Source of the DNA: Candidatus Pacearchaeota archaeon
Lineage (GTDB): Archaea > Nanobdellota > Nanobdellia > Pacearchaeales > GW2011-AR1
Direction: 5' to 3'
Length of the DNA stretch: 41,274 nt
NCBI GenBank assembly: GCA_023136775.1
Contig: JAGLQO010000014.1
Coordinates: 1-41,274, forward strand
The number at the start of each line of letters is the position of its first letter. Position 1 is the stretch's first letter. The translations under genes and the position numbers were made by a program. Of this stretch, positions 7,291-14,822 are shown in pieces. The notes beneath the pieces were generated by a model. That model was not told where the DNA came from, ran no database searches, and worked only from the letters and a program-made list of their open reading frames with translations.

Positions 7291-7368
7291 ATGGAAGAAG
7301 AATGCAAAGAAGGTGAAAAGGACTGCTGTCCAAAATGCAAATGCAAACCCTGCAAATGCAAAGAATAA
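7291..7368 (+). CDS. 25-residue cysteine-rich metallothionein-like peptide
   Basis: Twenty-six codons including the stop. Seven of 25 residues are cysteine (C5, C12, C13, C16, C18, C21, C23), arranged CC-x2-C-x-C-x2-C-x-C, and most of the rest are Lys or Glu. This is a metal-thiolate pattern like the metallothioneins, but far smaller than usual. A strong Shine-Dalgarno sequence (AGGAGGT, 7278-7284) precedes the ATG at normal spacing, and a TATA box TTTATAAAA lies near 7249-7257. Its own promoter and ribosome binding site argue for a real gene. The metal and role are unknown. Confidence 0.65.
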   Translation: MEEECKEGEKDCCPKCKCKPCKCKE

Positions 7369-7411
7369 AATCACCCCTTGAAAAATAAAAAGGGAAAATA
7401 AAAAAAGAAAA

Positions 7412-7425
7412 GGTGCAATTGCACC
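7412..7425. terminator. Short palindromic hairpin after the cysteine-rich gene
   Basis: The perfect inverted repeat GGTGCAA/TTGCACC lies about 45 nt after the stop and is followed by AT-rich sequence with a T run. It is a probable 3' end for the small gene. Confidence 0.4.
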
Positions 7426-7476
7426 ATTAATTATCTGTTTGACTTCTAAAAGTTACATAACAACACTCTGAACCAC

Positions 7477-7601
7477 GGGCGAAATTAAATTTCGCCCCAT
7501 TAAATCGAAAACGATGGAATTCACTTCCATAGGCTTTTCGGAATCTAGGGCTTCTTTCGAAGACCAACCTGACGATTTTTTTCACCAGAAAAAAATGTCA
7601 A
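7477..7601 (+). ncRNA. Structured RNA element, copy 2
   Basis: Four stems in the common order: GGGCGAAATT/AATTTCGCCC (7477-7497); P1 CGAAAA/TTTTCG (7506-7511, 7535-7540) around an inner stem ATGGAA/TTCCAT; then GGAATCTA. P3 is GGGCTTC-TTTC-GAAGACC (7548-7565). CTGACGA (7569-7575) is followed by TTTTTTTC-ACCA-GAAAAAAA and TGTCAA, with TGAC pairing to GTCA. All stems differ in sequence from the other copies but keep pairing. The TCTG/GTAAG loop is absent here. The upstream ATTACATAACA-like segment is shared with 39042-39052. The element ends next to the stop codon of the convergent SIMPL gene. Confidence 0.6.
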
Positions 7602-7604
7602 TGT

Positions 7605-8357
7605 TTATCTTATTTCATAAACTACAGAGATTCTACCAGTGATTTCTCTTTCTCCAATTTGAATTGAAGTACTTTCTTTGAAATCATTTACAGCAACTCC
7701 AGCTTCCATCATATCATCACCCCCATAAGCTCTCCACGGTTGATACTCAAAATTAGTTTCACTAACAGATACTAATTTACCAAGTTGTCCACCAACTCCC
7801 GAAACAATAGCATTAGCTTTTAATCTAGCATCATTCCCAGCTAACTCCAAAGCCTGTGCCTTATATTTACTCTCCAATTCAGGACTCAATTCAAAGTTGA
7901 TATATCTAAGTAACGCTCCAGCATCAACCCCAGCATCAACAATTGGTCCCAATTCGGGTTGCGATTCAGCGTCGAATTTAACACGGATATTATGCGTTGC
8001 CTTAAACCCAAGAGATTCTCTCCCATCTTCTGTCCAATCAAATTCTTCGTAAATATTAAAGTTCAAAGTTTCAATATCTTTTCGTTCAAAACCCAATCCC
8101 ATCAAAGAGTCAACGGCATCAGTCACAATTTCAGCATTCTCATCCTTAGCTTCTTTTGACGTATTCCCAGTGGTTTCAACAGCAAAATTAATCACAACAA
8201 TATCAGGCATAACAGAAATAACAGCCTCCCCTTGAGAGTTTATAGTTTTTTTATCCTCAAAAGATATATTAGCAGAGATTATAAAAATCAGCGCTAAAAC
8301 AATAACAGCAGCAATAATCATCCCAGTAATTTTAATTGAATTATCTATTTTTTTCAT
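7605..8357 (-). CDS. SIMPL-domain (DUF541) exported protein
   Basis: A 250-residue protein with a basic start, an N-terminal transmembrane anchor or signal (about 10-30) and a SIMPL domain: GEAVISVMPDIVVINFAVET, then KDIETLNFNIYEEFDW, and a final SIQIGEREITGRISVVYEI strand. The domain is expected outside the membrane. A strong Shine-Dalgarno AAAGGAGGA precedes the ATG. Directly upstream on the same strand is a membrane-anchored winged-helix protein that may control it. The molecular role of SIMPL proteins in archaea is not established. Confidence 0.85.
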   Translation of the reverse strand: MKKIDNSIKITGMIIAAVIVLALIFIISANISFEDKKTINSQGEAVISVMPDIVVINFAVETTGNTSKEAKDENAEIVTDAVDSLMGLGFERKDIETLNFNIYEEFDWTEDGRESLGFKATHNIRVKFDAESQPELGPIVDAGVDAGALLRYINFELSPELESKYKAQALELAGNDARLKANAIVSGVGGQLGKLVSVSETNFEYQPWRAYGGDDMMEAGVAVNDFKESTSIQIGEREITGRISVVYEIR

Positions 8358-8432
8358 TATTATTTATTCCTCCTTTCAAATTTTATTAAATAAAATTTGT
8401 ATGATAGTTCTTTGAACTTTCTTTCAACAATT

Positions 8433-9068
8433 TTATTTCGATTTTCGCTCACCCCATATATTAAATGCAAAAAATAAAAATATGGCGAACCAAGCCCCAA
8501 ATAAAAACCATGTCCAGGGATTAAGACTTTGCCAGAAGCTAGGAGATGTAGCGGCATCCAAAATCATTTCACTTGCTCCAGCATTTATTGCCAAAGATTG
8601 CATTTCTCTAGCCCCCGCAAAAGTTGCTTCTTCTGCAAAAGCATCTTTTGTACCCATGAGAGCATTTGGAGCTTCGTTCATTAAAGCTTGATAGGTATTC
8701 TTAGTAAACTCCCTAATTGTTAAAGCCGTTAACCCTGTAAGTCCAGCTACCCAAACAAAAACTTTAGTCATAGATTTCTTAGGCGAAATAATTATTTTTC
8801 TGTTTGAGACTTTGTAGGTTGGCATCTTCTTTCCCTTGACGCTCCAAAAGTGAGATGACTTTTCAATCAGCCCAGATTTAACTAATTTTTTAATATTATA
8901 GTCAGCGGTATTCAAAGGAATCTTTAGCTTTTGAGAAATATCCGTAACAGTCATTTCTTCAGTAGATAACAAATCCAGAATTTTATTACAAGTCTTATTT
9001 CCAATTACTTCCCCAATTTGTTTTACTTTGTCGTCGCCAAGCGACACTAAAATATGTTTATCATCCAT
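8433..9068 (-). CDS. Membrane-anchored winged-helix transcription regulator
   Basis: A 211-residue protein. The N-terminal winged helix (about 18-95) has the ArsR-like pattern EEMTVTDISQKLKIPLNTADYNIKKLVKSGLIEK. A first TM helix follows (about 103-122), then an extracytoplasmic helical segment rich in Ala, Met and Glu, and a second TM helix (about 182-203) with a basic end. DNA-binding is cytoplasmic and sensing is presumably across the membrane. It is 75 nt upstream of the SIMPL gene and likely cotranscribed. A TATA-like TTATATAGT precedes the start by about 27 nt. Confidence 0.75.
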   Translation of the reverse strand: MDDKHILVSLGDDKVKQIGEVIGNKTCNKILDLLSTEEMTVTDISQKLKIPLNTADYNIKKLVKSGLIEKSSHFWSVKGKKMPTYKVSNRKIIISPKKSMTKVFVWVAGLTGLTALTIREFTKNTYQALMNEAPNALMGTKDAFAEEATFAGAREMQSLAINAGASEMILDAATSPSFWQSLNPWTWFLFGAWFAIFLFFAFNIWGERKSK

Positions 9069-9206
9069 AAGATAAATTACATATTATACTATATAAGTAG
9101 TTTGATAACTTCAATTTGAATTGGAGTAACCAATTCTTGTCCAGATACTTGCATATAAATAATAATTTTTAGAAGGAAATAAATACTTTAGGATTCTTTT
9201 AAATTA

Positions 9207-9401
9207 ATGGTAATGGTAAATGAAATCACTAATGGAGCGATTAATGGTATCATTGAAGTTTTTATTATGACAGTTCTTTCTGGAATAATTGTTTGTTGTG
9301 GTTATGAGGAAGAGTGGACAATTGTACAGCAGATATTGGCGATCGGAGGAGTTATTTTTGCTGTTAAAGTTATAATTTTCTTGTTGCCTTATACGCTTTG
9401 A
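9207..9401 (+). CDS. Small two-TM membrane protein
   Basis: Sixty-four residues with hydrophobic segments at about 12-31 and 42-62 and an acidic linker (GYEEEW). ATGGTAATG gives two possible starts two codons apart. An AT-rich promoter-like stretch lies 20-30 nt upstream. No family is recognised. Coding is plausible from length and hydrophobic pattern only. Confidence 0.45.
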   Translation: MVMVNEITNGAINGIIEVFIMTVLSGIIVCCGYEEEWTIVQQILAIGGVIFAVKVIIFLLPYTL

Positions 9402-9542
9402 AATAAAATTGATTTCAATTTTTGCACAAGCAATTGCGCTGTATATTAGTTGCCTAGTTTCTATGCAGAGTCCCTGTCCCGTACTACTTTAAAATTAATT
9501 GCTATCACTTCAGAATTGTCGAGTATTACTCGCCAGTCAAAC

Positions 9543-9634
9543 GCTATATAAATGAAATTCCAGTTCAAAACATATTTCATATTTCATATTTCTATATAAA
9601 GAAAAATTTCCTAGAATAATCAAGGAGGTGAAAA
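9543..9634 (+). promoter_or_regulatory. Promoter region of the 57-residue gene with triplicated 7-mer
   Basis: Two TATA-like boxes (CTATATAAAT near 9544-9553 and CTATATAAAG near 9592-9601) flank three head-to-tail copies of CATATTT (9571-9591). The downstream box would give a short leader carrying AAGGAGGTG (9622-9630). The triplication looks like a binding site array for a regulator. The rest of 9402-9542 shows no clear gene. Confidence 0.4.
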
Positions 9635-9808
9635 ATGATAGTTAAACTACAATTCGAATCAGAAGATGGCAGTTCCGTTTATGACGGACAAGCTAGAGAA
9701 TCTATTCTTCGAGGAAAACTCGGGGATTCTGTAATTCGTGCGATTGATAGAGCAATGAACGGTGCTTCTTGGGAAGCGACGGGCAATGGATGGATAGCTA
9801 GACAATAA
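9635..9808 (+). CDS. 57-residue soluble hypothetical protein
   Basis: Fifty-eight codons including the stop. A near-perfect Shine-Dalgarno AAGGAGGTG ends 4 nt before the ATG. The composition is normal for a folded cytoplasmic protein: alternating MIVKLQFESEDGSSVYDG suggests a beta hairpin, then a helix SILRGKLGDSVIRAIDRAM, then a Trp-containing end. G+C is higher than flanking DNA, as expected of coding sequence. No family is recognised. Confidence 0.6.
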   Translation: MIVKLQFESEDGSSVYDGQARESILRGKLGDSVIRAIDRAMNGASWEATGNGWIARQ

Positions 9809-9971
9809 GCTAACCATGAAAAACTCTAATCGATCTATGACTGCCGATAAGGCCTTTAGACACGAACAACAATTTATTTTATTTTTTTCACTTATTTACT
9901 AATTTTCCTTTGGAGAATATTGAAAGAGAAAGTTCCAACGATTTTATAAACAAAACTCTCTATAATTAATT

Positions 9972-10298
9972 ATGATATCTTTAGAATACATTATTATAAT
10001 TTCTGTGTTTGTGATTTATTATATTGCCGTTATCGTCAAAGAAAAGAAAATTATGCGAGACCCGAAAATTATCATAGGTAAATTTTTATCGGTAATTTTG
10101 CTTTATGCGGGTATTTCTCTAATCTATTTTGCATTAACTGGGAATCCATTTTTAGGGGCTACGCCAGAAAGTTATAATGTTTATATTTTTATAATTGGTT
10201 TCGTTGCTATTCTTTGGACTATCCCAGACTTATTAGAAGAATTCAAATTCTTCAGAGACTTTGGAAAAAATAATGTTAGAAGGGCTAGGAAAAAATAA
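9972..10298 (+). CDS. Three-TM membrane protein, unknown
   Basis: A 108-residue protein with hydrophobic helices at about 3-20, 36-55 and 70-85 and a basic C-terminal tail (KNNVRRARKK). The TATA box TTTTATAAA about 26 nt upstream implies a leaderless mRNA starting at the ATG. The stop overlaps the next start by one base (TAATG), so the next gene is coupled. No family is recognised. Confidence 0.55.
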   Translation: MISLEYIIIISVFVIYYIAVIVKEKKIMRDPKIIIGKFLSVILLYAGISLIYFALTGNPFLGATPESYNVYIFIIGFVAILWTIPDLLEEFKFFRDFGKNNVRRARKK

Positions 10299-10308
10299 TG
10301 TTAGAAGG
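10263..10308 (+). repeat. 21-bp direct repeat spanning a gene overlap
   Basis: The 21-base segment beginning GGAAAAAATAATGTTAGA occurs at 10263-10283 and again at 10288-10308 (period 25). The first copy encodes the tail of the upstream protein. The second supplies the stop of that gene and the ATG of the next. A tandem duplication not divisible by three appears to have created the present junction. Confidence 0.7.
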
Positions 10309-10537
10309 AATAATAAATAGCGATGGAACTGTTCTCGGAGAAGATGGAATTAAGTATCTTCTCGGAACAAGGGGCTCAGATGACGAGGGGTTTCCCAAAG
10401 TATTAATCGATGCAAGAGATGTAGGTGGAAGCGGATTTATGAGGGGACAATCGATTAAACCATATATAGGAATGAAAGTTGAATTTTATTGTGTCGTAAA
10501 ACCGCATGGATACAATTATAGAATTATTGAAGAATAG
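10298..10537 (+). CDS. Small beta-rich protein, possibly OB-fold
   Basis: Seventy-nine residues, no membrane segment. The pattern GIINSDGTVLGEDGIKYLL followed by a central charged part and GMKVEFYCVVKPHGYNYRIIEE resembles small OB-fold or cold-shock-like RNA/ssDNA binding proteins, but canonical RNP motifs are missing. It is coupled to the preceding membrane protein. The family assignment is tentative. Confidence 0.5.
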   Translation: MLEGIINSDGTVLGEDGIKYLLGTRGSDDEGFPKVLIDARDVGGSGFMRGQSIKPYIGMKVEFYCVVKPHGYNYRIIEE

Positions 10538-10571
10538 ATAAATAATTATACTTGAAAATCATTTGTAATTT

Positions 10572-11033
10572 ATGACATATAAAACAAATTCTAAAGGGAT
10601 AAAAATTCCAATTTTTGGCGTAGCAGCTGTTGTTGCTGGATTTTATGTGGGTTTAAAAGAAGAGAATGGAATCCCAATGGACGGCGAACTTGAAAGACTT
10701 CTAAAATACGGCCCAACTGCACTAGCCACTATAACTTCTCCAATCATGAATAAGTTAAGTAACATGTATTTGCGATATTTGACTAACAAATTATCTCAAT
10801 ATAAAGAAAGGGGGAAAGTAATGATAAAAGGTGAAGCTAAAAAGAAATATAAAGATTTAAACGAGGAGAAGAAATTAAGAATAGCTTCAAATATGGTTGA
10901 TGAAATAAAATCTCTTGAATCAAAATTAGAAAACCCACAATATTTAAAACCAACACTTAATGCTTTTACTTTTACAGCTATCGAGACTGTGGCTGGATAT
11001 GTTGCGGGAAGAGTAGTTGGCTGGGGGGGATGA
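10572..11033 (+). CDS. Hypothetical protein with terminal hydrophobic segments
   Basis: A 153-residue protein. Hydrophobic segments occur near the N-terminus (about 11-27) and the C-terminus (about 133-150, ending glycine-rich). Between them is a strongly charged helical region, about 75-120, likely a coiled coil. This resembles a membrane-associated spacer protein. No family is recognised. It sits between the small OB-like gene and the Kiwa pair and may belong to the same accessory block. Confidence 0.5.
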   Translation: MTYKTNSKGIKIPIFGVAAVVAGFYVGLKEENGIPMDGELERLLKYGPTALATITSPIMNKLSNMYLRYLTNKLSQYKERGKVMIKGEAKKKYKDLNEEKKLRIASNMVDEIKSLESKLENPQYLKPTLNAFTFTAIETVAGYVAGRVVGWGG

Positions 11034-11063
11034 GAATTAGATTATCCCAAAATTATAATAATC

Positions 11064-11072
11064 TTTAAATAG
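11064..11072 (+). promoter_or_regulatory. TATA box of the kwaA-kwaB unit
   Basis: TTTAAATAG lies about 25 nt upstream of the kwaA ATG, so the defence pair has its own promoter and a leaderless message. Confidence 0.55.
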
Positions 11073-11092
11073 AACTTGACTGTTTAGATTTA

Positions 11093-11608
11093 ATGGTAGC
11101 CTTAAAACTTTGGGTAAAATTAGTATTATTTATTAGTTCCTTTTCTCCTCTTATTTTAATTTGGGCAATAAAATTACAAAAAATAAATAAATATTCTTTA
11201 TTAATTGCAATTTCTATAATAATAATATCTTCTTTAATTCTACTTCTTGTTTTGGAAAAGGCTAGAAGGGGAAATAATCCGGATAAAATAAAAATAAATT
11301 CAATCGAAGATTTAAATTCTAGTCATATAGAATACCTTTTAGCATACGTATTCGCTTTCTTGCCATTTGGAGAAGGTTCTGTCGCAACTTTTTTTATATT
11401 TATTTCAGTTTTAGTAATAGTCTATTTGAAATCCAATTTACTTTATGTGAATCCGTTATTGGTAGTATTCGGATACAGTATTTTAAAAATTAAAGATAAT
11501 AATGAGAATTCTTTAATTCTAATAACTAGAAAAAGTTCTCATATTAATAATACAAAAATAAATTTATCAATATTAAATGGGAACATATTTGTGGAGTCTA
11601 AAAGATGA
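11093..11608 (+). CDS. kwaA: Kiwa-like membrane protein KwaA
   Basis: A 171-residue integral membrane protein: TM helices at about 7-27, 34-54, 77-112 (probably two) and near 114-130 with the segment NPLLVVFGY, followed by a short soluble tail. In bacterial Kiwa, KwaA is a small multi-TM protein that senses phage attack at the membrane and works with KwaB. The assignment rests on topology, the NPL..xGY segment and, above all, on the overlapping downstream gene with DUF4868 character. It is slightly shorter than typical. It overlaps kwaB by 4 nt (ATGA). Confidence 0.6.
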   Translation: MVALKLWVKLVLFISSFSPLILIWAIKLQKINKYSLLIAISIIIISSLILLLVLEKARRGNNPDKIKINSIEDLNSSHIEYLLAYVFAFLPFGEGSVATFFIFISVLVIVYLKSNLLYVNPLLVVFGYSILKIKDNNENSLILITRKSSHINNTKINLSILNGNIFVESKR

Positions 11609-12552
11609 AAGAATCTGTGTTAAATTTATCAGAAAATATTAACAATGAAGTTTCCTTAAGACTTTATGCCTTAACTAGAAACAACAAAAATAATCCTGTA
11701 GAAAAATATGAATTAAGATTTGCACAAATAGAGGGCAGCGCCAAAGTAGAAGTATTGGAAATAATAAAAAAATTCTTAAATAATAAGAATTCGGATATGG
11801 ATAATATAATATCTTTTTTTAATTTTGATGAAGATTACTCTCCATGCTATGAGATTGATTCTGCAAAGATACCTGGATTTGAAAATCTTATTAACTTAAT
11901 GAGTCAATATATGAACCTTAAAGCGCTGAGAAGTTTAGATATAAAGGTTGATTCTATTGTATTGGAAATTATAAGAGGAGGGGATAGATTTTTATTTTTT
12001 CAAAGGATAAATCCTAAAAAAGAAATAACAAAAGGCGGACTTAATATGGTTTTGTCAGATGGTTCTTTTAACAGAGTAATTGATTCTAAATCTAGGCTTG
12101 AATTACGCCCTTATTTTGATTTTGTATATATGTCTAATAAAAATAAATTTTTAATATTTGATAAAAATAAATTTGAAAATACTTTTGATTTTAGAGAGAT
12201 ATACAACGATGCAACTAAGACTTTAATAGAAATACTTCGTGGTAAAAATGTAGTTGTAAACCAAGAATTAGCAACGGCATTATTGTCAAATAAGCATTTG
12301 GCCATAAAAAAGAAAATTACAAATTTACACTTTGGTAAGATTTTTGAAAATCTAGATGTATCGATATTAGAGATGACAAAGGGAATCTATAGTGAATTTA
12401 ATATAAATCTAGAAATAATCGATGGAAAACTCCACATACGAGATGAAAAGAATCTCAAAAATATCTTAATCGTATTATCAGAATCATGTGTTAAAGAAGC
12501 TGCGGCAGGGACAAAATTTATAGCAAAAAGTAAAAAAAGAATAGAAGCCTAA
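11605..12552 (+). CDS. kwaB: Kiwa-like effector KwaB (DUF4868)
   Basis: A 315-residue soluble protein, the expected length for KwaB. The central and C-terminal parts match the DUF4868 layout. RPYFDFVYMSNKNKFLIFDK is a beta-rich core, the FE..FDFRE segment follows, and ALLSNKHLAIKKKI (about 225-238) is the characteristic region. The end reads DGKLHIRDEKNLKNILIVL. In bacteria KwaB acts on phage DNA in a membrane supercomplex with KwaA; the same role here is inference. Codon use is as AT-rich as the host, so transfer is not recent. It is tail-to-tail with the next GTPase gene (3-nt gap). Confidence 0.68.
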   Translation: MKESVLNLSENINNEVSLRLYALTRNNKNNPVEKYELRFAQIEGSAKVEVLEIIKKFLNNKNSDMDNIISFFNFDEDYSPCYEIDSAKIPGFENLINLMSQYMNLKALRSLDIKVDSIVLEIIRGGDRFLFFQRINPKKEITKGGLNMVLSDGSFNRVIDSKSRLELRPYFDFVYMSNKNKFLIFDKNKFENTFDFREIYNDATKTLIEILRGKNVVVNQELATALLSNKHLAIKKKITNLHFGKIFENLDVSILEMTKGIYSEFNINLEIIDGKLHIRDEKNLKNILIVLSESCVKEAAAGTKFIAKSKKRIEA

Positions 12553-12555
12553 TTT

Positions 12556-13626
12556 TTACTTCACCTTAATCTTCCCAGTCTGCCAATCCCTTAAAATAAT
12601 CCGAGCAGTTCTATCCTCATCTACTTTTCCACCCTTTCCAAAATGCTTCAACCTTTGCCCAAGCTTTTCAATTAAAACTTCAACATCTCCGTCAAACTCC
12701 AAATCATAAAATTTCTCAATAGCCTTACAATTCTTCTCAGCATTATCAATATTCTCTTGCTCTTCTTCAGTAATATTCTCAGGGTCTTCAGGTTCGTCGG
12801 CCTTAATCAAATAAAAGACAGAAGTCTCAGGATCTTTAACATCCGAATAAGTTCGACCACCAACTTTCACGTCACCAGCATACATATTATGTTCAGTAGA
12901 ATATTTCTCCAAAGGAATAACCCCAGGAGTATCAAGTAGAAGTATACCTTCACTCAAACGAATCTTTTGCATACCTTTAGTAAATCCAGCTTGCTTAGCA
13001 GTCTTAGCCGCACCCTTCCGAGTAATAAAATTAATCACAGTACTTTTCCCAGCATTCGGATACCCAACAATCCCCACGTGAATCCTCTTCTTAGACGCCA
13101 AATCATAAACAACCTGCTTCTTCTTGCTCCCATCCTTATTCATAGTAGAATCCTTCTCTTCTTTCTTGTATTTACTATTTTTCTTCTCACCCTCTTCAGC
13201 ACTTAATTTTTCTTCATACACCTTTCGCTTCTCAGCCCTCTCTTTCTCAACTTCTTCTCGTTCTTTGACAATTCTTTTAGCTTCCATCTTAATCCGTCCC
13301 TTCATCTCATTTAAACCAATCCCTGAAGTCGCAGAAATAAAAATATAAGGCTTCATCCATTTAGGCAAAGATTTCTCCAGAGCCTCCTTATCGACCAAAT
13401 CAATCTTATTAATCACATAAATCAAAAGCTTCCCCTTATCCAAAATCTGACCCTCAAGTTCCAAATTACGAGTCTCCTCGATATATCTAACATCAAGAAT
13501 TTCCAAAATAATATCCGAAACTCTAACTACATCTTTCATTACATCAGGATACTTTCCTCGCTGTTTCTTGATATTCGCGATTCGACCAGTATGCCGAGAC
13601 CCGAAACTATATCTAACTCTTACCAT
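12556..13626 (-). CDS. Circularly permuted GTPase, Nog/Lsg-like, with charged insert
   Basis: A 356-residue ribosome-biogenesis type GTPase with permuted motifs: G4 NKID (about 72-75), G5 ISATSGIG, G1 GYPNAGKST (about 187-195), G3 DTPG (about 230-233). A highly charged Lys/Glu insert of roughly 50 residues separates the G5 and G1 regions. The end DWQTGKIKVK matches the other permuted GTPase at 6442-7191, indicating paralogy. An acidic stretch near 278-300 (PEDPENITEEEQEN) is unusual. A TATA-like TATTTAATG lies upstream. Confidence 0.86.
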   Translation of the reverse strand: MVRVRYSFGSRHTGRIANIKKQRGKYPDVMKDVVRVSDIILEILDVRYIEETRNLELEGQILDKGKLLIYVINKIDLVDKEALEKSLPKWMKPYIFISATSGIGLNEMKGRIKMEAKRIVKEREEVEKERAEKRKVYEEKLSAEEGEKKNSKYKKEEKDSTMNKDGSKKKQVVYDLASKKRIHVGIVGYPNAGKSTVINFITRKGAAKTAKQAGFTKGMQKIRLSEGILLLDTPGVIPLEKYSTEHNMYAGDVKVGGRTYSDVKDPETSVFYLIKADEPEDPENITEEEQENIDNAEKNCKAIEKFYDLEFDGDVEVLIEKLGQRLKHFGKGGKVDEDRTARIILRDWQTGKIKVK

Positions 13627-13730
13627 AAAACAAAGACAAAATAAGACATTAAATAGCTATCTGTTACTATTATTCGCTAGTAAATTTTCCAACAAGCAAT
13701 TATTTTAAACTCATTAGATTTATTCTAATT

Positions 13731-14459
13731 ATGCAAGAAAAAAGACTGATAAAAATCGCGGGAGTTGAATATAATTTTAATATATTTATTGAACGAAGAA
13801 ATTCCACAAGAGTTTCAATCACAAATCACGGAGTAAATATTCGTATACCTAGACATTTATCTAGAACCAATAGAGAAAAAACAATTTTGGAATTAACTCA
13901 TTGGGCAGCAAAACGTTTACAGAGCAGTTCGCTCGGAAAACAAAAAACAAAAAGATATCTACATGATGACTTGCTAAGAACCCATTCTAAAATTTACAAA
14001 CTCCAAATAGAAATAAGAGATTCTCAAAAAAACTTCTCAAAAATTCAAGGCAATTATATTATTTTCAAAATTTCAGATAAACACGACGACGAAATAAAGC
14101 AAAAATATATTTCAAAACAACTTCAAAAACTTCTTGCTAAACATCACCATGGAGAATTATATTCCAAAATTCACAAACTCAACCAAGAACACTTTGGAAA
14201 AGATATCAATAAAGTTTGTTGGAAATATACAAAGTCTCGCTGGGGAGCATGCCATTGTACAAGAAAAGAAATTGAGATCTCCACGAAGTTACTATTTGCC
14301 CCTATGGAAATTTTAGAATACGTAATTATTCACGAACTAGCACATTTAATTGAAGCTAATCATTCTAAGCGATTTTGGAATATTGTAAAGTCATGTGACC
14401 CGAACTATAAGAAGAAAATTAAATGGCTACACGCGAATGGAAATGAATTACAAATTTAA
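13731..14459 (+). CDS. YgjP-like metallopeptidase (DUF45 family)
   Basis: A 242-residue protein. The zinc-binding HELAHLIEANHSKRFW (pattern HExxH...H, about 207-222) is the hallmark of the YgjP/DUF45 family. The upstream KSRWGACHC...EIEISTKLLFAP block is also typical. The N-terminal half is a beta-rich substrate-side region. It is cytoplasmic with no signal peptide. The family's substrate is not established. A TATA-like TTTTAAAC precedes the ATG by about 28 nt. Confidence 0.85.
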   Translation: MQEKRLIKIAGVEYNFNIFIERRNSTRVSITNHGVNIRIPRHLSRTNREKTILELTHWAAKRLQSSSLGKQKTKRYLHDDLLRTHSKIYKLQIEIRDSQKNFSKIQGNYIIFKISDKHDDEIKQKYISKQLQKLLAKHHHGELYSKIHKLNQEHFGKDINKVCWKYTKSRWGACHCTRKEIEISTKLLFAPMEILEYVIIHELAHLIEANHSKRFWNIVKSCDPNYKKKIKWLHANGNELQI

Positions 14460-14493
14460 TAAAATCTATAAACTCCTTTTATCTTAACTCTTT

Positions 14494-14772
14494 ATGATAA
14501 AGAAATGGTACACCGAAAAAGTAGACCCAAAACAATTAGCTTTTTTTACTGCAATAATCGTAGGCCTGTCAGTATTCTTCGCAACAGTCCTAGCTTTAAT
14601 AAATCCTAATTTAACTTTTCTAACAAAATTTTTTGAAATAATGTATGGAGGATTTGGGTATTCAGTCTCAACTCTTGGAATTTTGCTAGGAACCGTTTAT
14701 GCATTTACTGATACATTTATCCTCGTGTGGATTATATCTTGGGTTTATAACAAAACCATAAAAGAATTTTAA
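14494..14772 (+). CDS. Two-TM membrane protein, holin-like archaeal family
   Basis: Ninety-two residues. Two hydrophobic helices (about 14-36 and 58-83) are connected by a glycine-rich segment FFEIMYGGFGYSVSTLGILLG. The N-terminus VDPKQLAFFTAIIVGLSVF resembles small archaeal proteins often annotated as holin-like; the name is not evidence of lysis. TATA box CTATAAAC about 28 nt upstream, leaderless. Confidence 0.55.
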   Translation: MIKKWYTEKVDPKQLAFFTAIIVGLSVFFATVLALINPNLTFLTKFFEIMYGGFGYSVSTLGILLGTVYAFTDTFILVWIISWVYNKTIKEF

Positions 14773-14822
14773 TGGACCCTAAGTCCATTTGCAAATTAAA
14801 AAAAATATGTTGTCTTTCGACT

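Noticed and set aside
9816-9902. A 28-codon frame after the 57-residue gene
   Set aside because: It has no Shine-Dalgarno and no promoter, and its second half is a T-rich run more likely to be a transcription end.
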